In this document: positions 32,601-38,848 of the stretch, piece after piece
Position numbering within the stretch: the stretch's first letter is position 1
How the letters are laid out: each line of letters begins with the position of its first letter
DNA from: Treponema sp. UBA1747
GTDB taxonomy: Bacteria > Spirochaetota > Spirochaetia > Treponematales > Treponemataceae
NCBI GenBank assembly: GCA_002315375.1
Contig: DCHR01000044.1
Coordinates: 1-63,537 of the forward strand
DNA length: 63,537 nt
Direction of reading: 5' to 3'
The notes under the pieces: model-generated
What the model saw: the letters and a program-made list of their open reading frames with translations, nothing else
What the model was told of the DNA's origin: nothing
The model's database searches: none
Program-made: the position numbers and the translations under genes

Positions 32601-32844
32601 AGGCAAGAGTAAAAACGTCACCCGCTGTAACAGGATAATCACTGGAAGACATGGCAAGCTGCGGAGTCGGAGTCAGACTTCTTACCCCGACATTGGTTTC
32701 AGCAACATAATCATTAATGTCAGATTGAACAGCCATATCTCCGGCATCATTTGATGCAGTCATTCTTGTCTGTCCGAATAAAGACATGGTAAAAGTAATA
32801 AAAAGAACAGCAAGACTATATTTTCTAAAATTACGAAGTTTCAT
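29605..32844 (-). CDS. Large SLBB-domain polysaccharide export protein with triplicated core
   Basis: A 1079-residue protein of the Wza/Poly_export-SLBB family, far longer than the usual 350-400. Residues 1-24 form a signal peptide (LAVLFITFTMSLFG). A Poly_export domain (SDYPVTAGDVFTLAFAAG) is followed by repeated SLBB-type units with the element KVTxxGAVERPxxYEL. The unit LFKAxRxGDxSQxPY recurs at residues about 200, 483 and 766, an exact 283-residue (849-bp) period. The C terminus (VTPWLTIITSLCSSAAVVL) is a membrane helix. The protein should form or contact the periplasmic/outer-membrane export channel. It lies 9 bp downstream of the Wzz-like gene. Confidence 0.85.
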   Translation of the reverse strand: MKLRNFRKYSLAVLFITFTMSLFGQTRMTASNDAGDMAVQSDINDYVAETNVGVRSLTPTPQLAMSSSDYPVTAGDVFTLAFAAGTTPVTYTISLDSTYKFRVANLAVLNVQGWTFVQLKKQVEDIVSKNYPLSGVQFVLVSPAVFSVTVNGEVKQTEIKESWALTRLSSVVSGTFTKYSSNRDITITSANGKKRTYDLFKASRLGDLSQDPYVRPGDVITVNRIKRKVTLSGAVERPGTYELMKDENLKELIEYYGGGLTDLADTSRISLNRYIEGNEGDSGKTIYLNEKDINSGFVLNNRDYVYIAGLTSEKHYITIEGIIDAPITGDVYKDSDRNPNTLLKRAITFLPGTNYANFIRTNKGIFNNYSDLANIYIERNDSQLWIDAEKVIYDATYVSEYFVEDGDIMHVPFQQAYNTIFVTGEVVQSFERTAWPMVRLSTVLRTDALDASETNSPILTNYSSVRNVEVTSIDGTKKVYDLFKAKRFGDMSQNPYIKAGETVTVKRVERKVTINGAVERPDVYELLEGENLKELVEYYGGGLTDLADTSRISLNRYIEGNEGDSGKTIYLNEKDIDSGFVLNNRDSVYIAGLTSEKHYITVEGIIDTPITGEVYRDSDRNPNTLLKRAITFLPGTNYANFIRANKGIFNSYSDLANIYIERNDSQLWIDAEKVIYDATYVSEYFVEDEDIMHVPFQQAYNTIFVTGEVVQSFERTAWPMVRLSTILKTDALDASEINSPILTNYSSVRNVEVTSIDGTKKVYDLFKAKRFGDMSQNPYIKAGETVTVKRVERKVTIRGAVERPDVYELLEGENLKELVDYYGGGLSDFADTSRIELIRYNTSDKNSNTVYLTEKNIEENLELKDHDSVLITAITDLRPVMFIEGALSSAESEKAVAVAEMDKLTVRFDNDTNYAYLIRRYAKYFASTADLDHAYIIRGNTTIQIDINKILYDRSYFSDEIVQPYDLLRIPFKLNYVTVSGAVQNPGRYPYIPDRDWEYYIGLAGGFIETKNIGSSVEIRDVNGNKLSKKDTILPETTINAKSDRLTYLINQNVTPWLTIITSLCSSAAVVLSIIQLVK
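30380..32090. repeat. 849-bp tandem repeat inside the SLBB gene
   Basis: The string GCCTTGAAAAGGTCATA begins at 30542, 31391 and 32240, each 849 bp apart. The two units between about 30380 and 32090 are nearly identical at DNA level; flanking units are more diverged. Repeats of this length and identity are prone to unequal recombination. The boundaries given are approximate. Confidence 0.85.
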
Positions 32845-32853
32845 TTTTCATTC

Positions 32854-33900
32854 CTACTCATTTTCTTTGGAAATCTTTTTCTTTGATTTCAGAGAAAGTT
32901 TACTCATAGCTTCTTCATCTTTCTTTATATTTTCAATAGCATTCAAAAGGAAAGCCAGGAAAACAGAAAGGAAACCGCCGGCAAAAGTAATGATAATACA
33001 CAATTTACCGCGGCTTGGTTTTGATTTCATATCAGGAACCGAAGCTTTTTCAAGAATCTGGAAAACCGGTTTTTCACTTGCCAGATTGATTTTTGTTAAT
33101 TCCAGTTGAGTTTTAAGCTGTTTGTAAATTGCCTGCTGGGCATCCAGTTCAAGCTTAAGAAGACTTGTCTGAATGGAAATTGCTTCAAGGTTATATGAAG
33201 AATAAGCATTGGATACGCTTACTTCAAGTTTCTTGATTTCGTTCTGAAGGTCAACGATTTTGTTCTTAGTAATATCAATATTGTCTTCGAGATTTTTCTT
33301 TTCAAGAATATTTTTATCTAGCCCCAGTTCAAGGAACTTTGCTTCCAGTTTTTCAACACAAAAATCAACTACTTCACAGGCAAAAACAGGATCAATACTT
33401 GTACAGCTGACTGTAAATACACCTGTATCATCATCATAACTTGCACCAAGAACTTCTTTCAAAGCTTTTCTAGAATTGAAACGCGGAGACTTTTCGATTT
33501 CCCATTTTTCAATAAGGTTAAACTTATCTGTAATCATATCAAGGAAACTGTCACTTTTGATAAGGTAGGTGGCAAGCGAACTGTTTGAAGCTCCGCCAGA
33601 AATCCCTGCCAATCCGGCAAGACTTCCAAGACCACTTGAAGCAAGCATACTGGAAACCGAAGAACTTCCCGAATCTGAGTTTATAATCAGCATAGTTGCT
33701 TTTGGAGTATATTTATTTGGTAACGGAGATTTTTCCGGGTCCATTTTTATGCTGACAATCGAAAACACTACGGCAAAGACTGCAGCCAGCATTGTAATCC
33801 CGATTATCATGAACTTGTATTTCAAAAGAACAGCAATTAAATCCAGAAGAGAAATTTCTTCATCTTTTGCAACCTGCTCAGTTTCTTTTTTAGATGCCAT
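32854..33900 (-). CDS. Wzz-like chain-length determinant
   Basis: A 348-residue inner-membrane protein. A cytoplasmic N terminus (EEISLLDLIAVLLKYK) precedes TM1 (residues about 31-52). The periplasmic part contains a coiled coil (EKKNLEDNIDITKNKI to about residue 270) and is followed by a proline/glycine-rich segment and TM2 (about residues 300-322), the Wzz/PCP layout. No tyrosine-kinase domain is attached. It regulates polymer length or links synthesis to export. Its coding partner is the SLBB export protein directly downstream. RBS GGGAG precedes the ATG. Confidence 0.85.
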   Translation of the reverse strand: MASKKETEQVAKDEEISLLDLIAVLLKYKFMIIGITMLAAVFAVVFSIVSIKMDPEKSPLPNKYTPKATMLIINSDSGSSSVSSMLASSGLGSLAGLAGISGGASNSSLATYLIKSDSFLDMITDKFNLIEKWEIEKSPRFNSRKALKEVLGASYDDDTGVFTVSCTSIDPVFACEVVDFCVEKLEAKFLELGLDKNILEKKNLEDNIDITKNKIVDLQNEIKKLEVSVSNAYSSYNLEAISIQTSLLKLELDAQQAIYKQLKTQLELTKINLASEKPVFQILEKASVPDMKSKPSRGKLCIIITFAGGFLSVFLAFLLNAIENIKKDEEAMSKLSLKSKKKISKENE

Positions 33901-34035
33901 AATACATCTCCCTAGTATAGTAAGTATTTAAAGTATCTTTATTAGGATACCCTATTATTGAATCAAAAACAATATAGAGATAAAAATGACATAAATTTAG
34001 AAAATTTCCAAATTCTCTATTAAGACTATAAAAAC

Positions 34036-34064
34036 TTGACGTGAAAAATTTTCAATGTTAAAAT
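34036..34064 (+). promoter_or_regulatory. Promoter of the SpoIIE-STAS-HATPase operon
   Basis: TTGACG (34036-34041), a 17-nt spacer and TAAAAT (34059-34064). A small hairpin TGAAAGC-ATTTT-GCTTTCA (34079-34097) follows, directly before the AGGAG ribosome-binding site. Confidence 0.7.
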
Positions 34065-34110
34065 GAAATAATGCAATTGAAAGCATTTTGCTTTCAGATA
34101 GGAGCTTGAA

Positions 34111-35781
34111 TTGGATATTGATTCATTTGTTGGTGTACCGTTATTGATCACCGCAGGCCTGGGTGTTCTGCTTATACTGACATTTATTATTGCCAAAATC
34201 AGAAACAGTGCAAAACCAAGTTTTATTATGTACCTTTCAGCAGGAGTTCTTGCAACTGGTGCAGTATACACATATTTTGACCCGCATCTGATTTACTTCG
34301 TTGTAATTATTCTTATTGTTGAAGCACTTCTTTTCCTTTATTCGATGATTATCGCATTCGGAAATCCTCAGAAAAAAGAAGAGAAAAAGGCTGCCAAAAA
34401 AGCCGCTGAAATGAAAGGCACAGTAGATGCAAACTCTGTGAGCCGTGAAGTTTACCAGGCTGAAAAAGACAGATTCAACAGAATTCTTGAAGTTAATCAG
34501 GACCTTATCGGTAAAGCCTCGTCATATTTTACAACTGAAAACAGTATGGAACAGTTCCTTGATTACTGTAACATGCTTCTTACAGAAAGAGTAAATGCTG
34601 ACGGATGTGTTATTCTTATGGCTGATGATTTCGACAACCTTCTGGCTGTAAAATCATTTAAGGGAACTTTCCCTCCTCCATACAAGCTTCCTGATGATCT
34701 TCCGCATAAGCCGCTCCGTGTTGAAACAAACCTTCGTTTCGCACAGTTCCCTCTTCAGGACAACATTTTCGGTGAAATTGCAACTGCAGGAGAACCTGTT
34801 CTTATTACTGACTCAATCAAAGATCATAGAGTTTACCAGAACGGACCTGAAGAATTCCTTAAATGTGGAAGCTACATCTTCGTACCAATCAAGCAGCAGG
34901 AAGGCGTTGCAGGTATCATCGCCCTTTCACGCGATCCTGGAAAAGCAAAATTTGACGCAAAAGACCTTGAAACAGCAAAGATTCTTACCGATGCAACTGC
35001 AACAGCTATGAAGCCATTGAACAGCTTCCTCACATATGCAGAACACAAGAAACTTACACAGGGTGGCGATATTGCTACAAAAATCCAGAAAGAACTTCTG
35101 CCTGCCAAGCTTCCTGTTATTTCAGGTCTTGGAATCGGATGTTTCTCAAATGCAGCAGAAAATGTTTGTGGCGACTTCTATGACATCGTTGTTTCCAGAA
35201 AAGACCGCATTTCATTTATCGTTGGTGACGTTGCAGGAAAAGGCATGAACTCACTTACAATCATGCTTATGCTCCGTTCTATACTCCGCCTTATTGTAAA
35301 TACTCCACAGAGTGCTGCTACAATTCTGGCCTGGGCTAACCGCGGTATTTGTAGTGAAACAATGAAGATTGACCATTTTGCAAGTATTGCACTCATCAAC
35401 TACAACAGCCTTACAAAACAGGCTCAGATTGCAACCTGTGGAAACAATACAGTTCTTCTGTATTCTGCCGCAGATAAGAAGGTTAAAACAATTTCTATTA
35501 TGACCGAACCTCTTGGAGTTGAAAAAGATACTGTTTATTCAGATATCGACCTTCAGCTTGAAAAAGGAGACATTCTGGTTACCTGTACAGACGGTGTAAT
35601 TGAATCACTGGATGATAATGGAGTACAATATTCTTCTGCAAAACTGGAAAGAATAATTACAAACCATGCACAGGATGCAGCAAAAAATATTTCAAACCGT
35701 GTAAAAGACGATTTGAAAAAATTTATTGGATCAAATCAGCAGTTCGATGATACAAGTTTGCTTGTACTCAAAGTTGAATAA
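34111..35781 (+). CDS. Membrane GAF / SpoIIE-type PP2C phosphatase
   Basis: A 556-residue protein that starts with TTG at 34111, supported by AGGAG 6-11 nt upstream. Residues 5-85 hold about three membrane segments, followed by a Lys/Ala-rich linker (EEKKAAKKAAEMKG). Residues about 135-310 fit a GAF sensor domain; residues about 325-556 form a SpoIIE/RsbU PP2C phosphatase with metal-binding aspartates in NVCGDFYD and VGDVAGKGMNS and the late CTDGVIE. It would dephosphorylate the STAS protein encoded next, in response to a signal sensed at the membrane or in the cytoplasm. Confidence 0.88.
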   Translation: MDIDSFVGVPLLITAGLGVLLILTFIIAKIRNSAKPSFIMYLSAGVLATGAVYTYFDPHLIYFVVIILIVEALLFLYSMIIAFGNPQKKEEKKAAKKAAEMKGTVDANSVSREVYQAEKDRFNRILEVNQDLIGKASSYFTTENSMEQFLDYCNMLLTERVNADGCVILMADDFDNLLAVKSFKGTFPPPYKLPDDLPHKPLRVETNLRFAQFPLQDNIFGEIATAGEPVLITDSIKDHRVYQNGPEEFLKCGSYIFVPIKQQEGVAGIIALSRDPGKAKFDAKDLETAKILTDATATAMKPLNSFLTYAEHKKLTQGGDIATKIQKELLPAKLPVISGLGIGCFSNAAENVCGDFYDIVVSRKDRISFIVGDVAGKGMNSLTIMLMLRSILRLIVNTPQSAATILAWANRGICSETMKIDHFASIALINYNSLTKQAQIATCGNNTVLLYSAADKKVKTISIMTEPLGVEKDTVYSDIDLQLEKGDILVTCTDGVIESLDDNGVQYSSAKLERIITNHAQDAAKNISNRVKDDLKKFIGSNQQFDDTSLLVLKVE

Positions 35782-35817
35782 TAAGACTGGAATATATACT
35801 AATAAAGGAGCTTCTTT

Positions 35818-36156
35818 ATGGAACTGAAAATACGCAAGAATGGAGATGTTTACATTATTGACGTAAACGGCGAAATGGATCTTTACAATTCATACAAGCT
35901 CAAGGAACTTGTAATGAAGATGCTTGAAAAGAACGTTAAAAATTTCGTCATCAATCTGGAACAGGTTGACTACATTGACTCTTCTGGAATTGGTGCACTT
36001 ATTTACATCTGCTCAACAATCAAGAAGATGAATCTTAAACTGGCTATCTCAAATATTCATGGGTCAGTAAAAAAGGTTATTGAACTTACAAAACTTATGG
36101 GCTACTTCCCTATTGCCAACAGCGTAGAAGAAGGCCTTTTAATGGTAAAAGAATAA
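35818..36156 (+). CDS. STAS-domain anti-sigma factor antagonist
   Basis: A 112-residue single-domain STAS protein. The phosphorylatable serine is in YIDSSGIGALIYI, matching SpoIIAA/RsbV. It would bind the HATPase partner when unphosphorylated and be released on phosphorylation. RBS AAAGGAG lies upstream of the ATG. Middle gene of a phosphatase-antagonist-kinase module. No sigma factor gene adjoins, so the final target may be another protein. Confidence 0.92.
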   Translation: MELKIRKNGDVYIIDVNGEMDLYNSYKLKELVMKMLEKNVKNFVINLEQVDYIDSSGIGALIYICSTIKKMNLKLAISNIHGSVKKVIELTKLMGYFPIANSVEEGLLMVKE

Positions 36157-36179
36157 TTAAGGAACGGTTATACTAAATT

Positions 36180-36734
36180 ATGGAACAGGAATTCAAAGAA
36201 CTTCGCTCTGACGAAAACGACCCACTCTTCGATAAAACTAATATGCTTAAAAAGGAGTTCCCTTCTGACTTCAGACAGATCAGATATTTCACTCTTCTGA
36301 TTGTTCAGTCTGCTCCTACAGAAATTAAGGAATTAAACCTTCTTGAACAGCAGATTTCCGAAGTTATCAAAAATGCAGTTAAACACGGAAACCATTGTGA
36401 TATTAATAAAAAAGTAACTGTATGGTATTCATTCAGTCCAACTCATGCTCATATTATCGTTCAGGATGAAGGAGAAGGTTTCTCTGACCTTGAAAAATGG
36501 AATGAATTCAACAGAAAACGTCTTGATTGTCTTCACAAGAATGACTTTATGGAACTTGCAAACTATGTTTCATTCCGTACAAAAGAATCAGACAGTCAGG
36601 ATGGTGGTAACGCCCTTTTTGCTGCCCTCGAATACTGGAACGGTGGATTCGTTTACAACGGAAAGAAAAATGCAGTTGCTATGCTTAAAAAATATCAGGC
36701 AAAACACACCTCTCTCAACAGAGACGGTGAATAA
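36180..36734 (+). CDS. RsbW-like HATPase (serine kinase / anti-sigma type)
   Basis: A 184-residue protein of the GHKL ATPase fold. The N box is EVIKNAVKHGN, the G1 box is VQDEGEGFSDLEKW, and DGGNALFAALEYW approximates the late glycine-rich lid. It resembles RsbW/SpoIIAB kinases but has about 40 extra residues, including an acidic N terminus. It is predicted to phosphorylate the upstream STAS protein and to hold or release an unknown partner. The spacing from AAGGA to the ATG is long (about 15 nt). A terminator hairpin follows 20 bp after the stop. Confidence 0.85.
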   Translation: MEQEFKELRSDENDPLFDKTNMLKKEFPSDFRQIRYFTLLIVQSAPTEIKELNLLEQQISEVIKNAVKHGNHCDINKKVTVWYSFSPTHAHIIVQDEGEGFSDLEKWNEFNRKRLDCLHKNDFMELANYVSFRTKESDSQDGGNALFAALEYWNGGFVYNGKKNAVAMLKKYQAKHTSLNRDGE

Positions 36735-36754
36735 TCAAAAAGCCTTGTGAAATG

Positions 36755-36786
36755 AAAAAGACTTCGTGAAAACGAAGTCTTTTTTT
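36755..36786. terminator. Terminator hairpin, copy 1
   Basis: AAAAAGACTTCG-TGAAAA-CGAAGTCTTTTTTT. On the plus strand it ends the phosphatase-STAS-HATPase operon with a run of seven or more T. Its sequence is nearly the same as two more hairpins at 36887 and 37105. Confidence 0.88.
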
Positions 36787-36886
36787 GTTTAACCGGGTAG
36801 TTCCTTTGACAGAAACTGACCATCCTCAAAAGCAAACTTTCTCGGACGCCATTTTCGTAATTAATCTAAGGATTTCCTTTAAAAGC

Positions 36887-36920
36887 AAAAAAGACTTCGA
36901 AATAATTCGAAGTCTTTTTA
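36887..36920. terminator. Terminator-like hairpin, copy 2
   Basis: AAAAAAGACTTCGA-AATAAT-TCGAAGTCTTTTT. It stands in the same position relative to the displaced ssrA 3'-end fragment (36925-36943) as copy 3 does to the real ssrA, so it was probably duplicated together with that fragment. Confidence 0.75.
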
Positions 36921-36943
36921 AGTTGCCCCTTTTTAGTGGAGAT

Positions 36944-37020
36944 ACGGTCGGTCAAGGCACGCTTCGCTCAAGGCCTTGACTCAACCGTTTTCCAGCGTTC
37001 AGACAAGTCTAACGCTGGAA
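36944..37020. mobile_element. 77-bp two-hairpin insertion in the ssrA fragment
   Basis: The insertion separates GGAGAT from TGGCGGG exactly within the duplicated ssrA end. Hairpin 1 has arms ACGGT/ACCGT (36944-36948, 36984-36988) and GTCAAGGC/GCCTTGAC (36951-36958, 36973-36980). Hairpin 2 is CCAGCGTT..AGAC-AA-GTCT..AACGCTGG (36992-37018). It is richer in GC than its surroundings. It resembles a REP-like or other non-autonomous palindromic element; no second copy was found in this window. Confidence 0.5.
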
Positions 37021-37104
37021 TGGCGGGAATTGAACCCGATTCAATAGAAACAATCTTTTTCGGACTCGATATTATTTGATAACAGGAATTCTTCTTTAAA
37101 AATA

Positions 37105-37135
37105 AAAAGACTTCGTGAAAACACGAAGTCTTTTT
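37105..37135 (-). terminator. ssrA terminator (hairpin copy 3)
   Basis: AAAAAGACTTCGTG-TTTT-CACGAAGTCTTTTT on the minus strand, 18 nt after the mature tmRNA 3' end. A 14-bp stem with a T-run. Confidence 0.85.
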
Positions 37136-37152
37136 ATTTTGCCCCTTTTTAG

Positions 37153-37522
37153 TGGAGATGGCGGGAATTGAACCCGCGTCCGAAAAAGTAATCCAGATAC
37201 ATCTACAAGTTTAGTTATGCGAGGTAGTTGTCGGGAGCCGGTAGCAGCATAACAAGCGTCGCCTCCGTATTCTGATTAAATGTCGCTGAAGCCGACCAGA
37301 CACAACTTCAACCAAGTCCCTGTCAGTGACAGAACGTTACAGTGTTAGGAACAGCACCCCGTAAGTTCCGCGCTATGCAGACTAAGCTGCGAGAGCGAAC
37401 TGTTCAACAGAAGATTCTTCTTCTTCTCTACGTTTTGCAGTTATTTTTTTGTCAGTTTAGAGGACCTTCACCCTCACCTGCAGTAAATGCATTCCCAATT
37501 CCGTCGAAACCGGGGCATCCCC
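37153..37522 (-). ncRNA. ssrA: tmRNA
   Basis: A 370-nt one-piece tmRNA. The 5' end GGGGATGCCCCGGTTTCGAC and the 3' end CATCTCC plus discriminator A pair as a 7-bp acceptor stem; CCA is not encoded (the genome reads CTA). The T-arm is GCGGGTTCAATTCCCGC. The tag frame uses resume codon GCA at 37436-37438 and ends at TAG (37382-37384), giving AKRREEEESSVEQFALAA, 18 residues with the typical ALAA end. It rescues stalled ribosomes with SmpB, whose gene is at 46070. A -10-like TATACA lies 7-12 nt upstream of the 5' end. Confidence 0.96.
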
Positions 37523-37602
37523 ATTTGATGTATAATTAATATACTAAAGAAAAGTTAAATTTACAACAAAATCAAAATTTTTTTTGAAAACCTTCTGATA
37601 AT

Positions 37603-37635
37603 TAAAAAAAAATGGCTGACGATTTAAGTCAGCCA
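37603..37635 (-). terminator. Terminator of the GH26 gene
   Basis: TGGCTGAC-TTAAATC-GTCAGCCA on the minus strand followed by a run of nine T. It lies 7 bp after the stop codon. Confidence 0.9.
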
Positions 37636-37641
37636 ACATCC

Positions 37642-38670
37642 CTATTTATAATCTCCGGGTTTGATTTCATCCAGTGTTAAAACTTTATCAGAAGCATAAA
37701 CAGATTTTCTGAAATCAAGAGCGTTCACAGTTTCGCTGGACCAGAAATCTTCCTTTGTAAAATTCCCCGTTACTGTTTTGTCATTCCATACCATGAAGTA
37801 AAGCCAGGTTGCACCGTCTGAAAAGGCTTTTTCTGGGTCAGGAATGGCACCACATTCTGATAGTGCCACCATTTTCTTTCCTTTCGATGAAGCTTTACAC
37901 TCCAAAAATTTCTTCTTCTGGCTTGAATGATCATTCGGATAAATATCCTCTCCGGTGAGATCAACAAATTCATCTCCAGGATACCAGTCTTTATTCTGTC
38001 CATTCCAAAGCCAGATAAGGTTATCAAGTCCTTTTTCCTCTGTGAAATAAGTATACATATAGCACCATAATGCCTTATAAGCTTCAGGACCACTGGCACC
38101 CCACCAGAACCATTTTCCGCTGGCTTCATGTAAAGGTCTCCAGATAACAGGAACATTTTCATCCTTTAATCTCTGGAGCTGTTTTGCAATAGTATCAAGC
38201 TGACGTTTCATCTGAGCAAATTCAGCTGCTTCTTCATTCAGCTTTCCATTTTCATATGGAATACGGAATTTTGTCTGATTTGTAGAAAATTGTTTTTCGC
38301 GACCGGCACGCCAATGCCAGGTAAAAGCTACGAGTCCGCCTTTATATCCCTTATAATCTTTATCATAATTGTATTCGCCCTTCCACCATTTAATGGCTTC
38401 TTCTACCTGGAAAAGTCCTTCCCCCTGTCTGTTTGTATAATTCAAAAAATCATAACCCATAAGAACAGGATAAGTTTTCGTATCATTATAAATTCTTTCA
38501 GCCATATCAACAGAATCGGCCCAGGTTAAATCCATCTGACCTGAAATAATCTGATTGCCGTAAACTGAAGACAAAAAATCCATCACTTTCTGAGCTTCCT
38601 TTGATTTGGGAGCAGCAAAAACACTTACAGAAAGTGACAAACCCAGAATAAATAAACAAATCTTCTTCAT
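37642..38670 (-). CDS. Secreted GH26 beta-mannanase
   Basis: A 342-residue exported glycoside hydrolase. Residues 1-20 form a signal peptide ending VFA-AP. The family 26 barrel is clear: acid/base Glu182 in WRPLHEASG and nucleophile Glu272 in VALSECGAIPD, with YDFLNYT and TWHWRAG earlier. It should cleave internal beta-1,4-mannosyl links of mannan outside the cytoplasm. The start at 38670 (MKKICL) has GAGGTG 5 nt upstream; a GTG 6 nt before it is less likely. Upstream lies an array of 10-bp-phased repeats that looks like an operator. Products could be used by the GH2 mannosidase at 23596. Confidence 0.88.
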   Translation of the reverse strand: MKKICLFILGLSLSVSVFAAPKSKEAQKVMDFLSSVYGNQIISGQMDLTWADSVDMAERIYNDTKTYPVLMGYDFLNYTNRQGEGLFQVEEAIKWWKGEYNYDKDYKGYKGGLVAFTWHWRAGREKQFSTNQTKFRIPYENGKLNEEAAEFAQMKRQLDTIAKQLQRLKDENVPVIWRPLHEASGKWFWWGASGPEAYKALWCYMYTYFTEEKGLDNLIWLWNGQNKDWYPGDEFVDLTGEDIYPNDHSSQKKKFLECKASSKGKKMVALSECGAIPDPEKAFSDGATWLYFMVWNDKTVTGNFTKEDFWSSETVNALDFRKSVYASDKVLTLDEIKPGDYK

Positions 38671-38686
38671 ATACACCTCGAATTTA

Positions 38687-38736
38687 TTAAGTAAATTTAA
38701 GTAATATTAAGTAAATTATAACAGTGATTTACTTAA
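38687..38736. promoter_or_regulatory. Phased operator array upstream of the GH26 gene
   Basis: TTAAGTAAAT occurs at 38687-38696 and 38707-38716, with the variant TTAAGTAATA at 38697-38706, so three direct copies follow at exactly 10 bp. An inverted copy ATTTACTTAA stands at 38727-38736, 20 bp further. All sites fall on the same helix face. This suggests cooperative binding of a regulator controlling the mannanase, possibly also thrS; no regulator gene is near. Confidence 0.6.
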
Positions 38737-38787
38737 ATGTAAAATAAAAATATACCTTCAATTCAATATATACTTTAAAAGTATAAG

Positions 38788-38816
38788 TTGTGAAAAAGGT
38801 AACAAATCATTATAAT
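38788..38816 (+). promoter_or_regulatory. thrS promoter
   Basis: TTGTGA (38788-38793), a 17-nt spacer and TATAAT (38811-38816), followed by the ribosome-binding site AGGAAGGA (38835-38842) before the ATG at 38849. The palindromic ATACTTTAAAAGTAT (38769-38783) lies just upstream. Confidence 0.7.
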
Positions 38817-38848
38817 TAAATAATTATTTATAATAGGAAGGAATCATT

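Larger units (their letters stand above)
36836..37065. repeat. Fragments of the ssrA 3' end in both orientations
   Basis: Four pieces match the 3' part of ssrA (37153-37188). In ssrA orientation: GCCCCTTTTTAGTGGAGAT at 36925-36943 and TGGCGGGAATTGAACCCG at 37021-37038, which together would rebuild the 3' end but are split by a 77-bp insertion. In the opposite orientation: ACTTTCTCGGACGC at 36836-36849 (13 of 14) and CTTTTTCGGAC at 37055-37065. With the three hairpins they fill the 418-base gap between the HATPase gene and ssrA. They look like leftovers of integration events at the ssrA 3' end, a common attachment site; no integrase gene is present. Confidence 0.75.

Noticed and set aside
37021..37038. 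Possible tRNA 3' half (T-arm-like GCGGGAATTGAACCCG)
   Set aside because: No complete cloverleaf; it matches the T-arm region of ssrA and is part of the duplicated fragment.
38739..38848. Hidden TGS domain upstream of thrS
   Set aside because: The sequence is AT-rich promoter DNA with no in-frame TGS-like codons.
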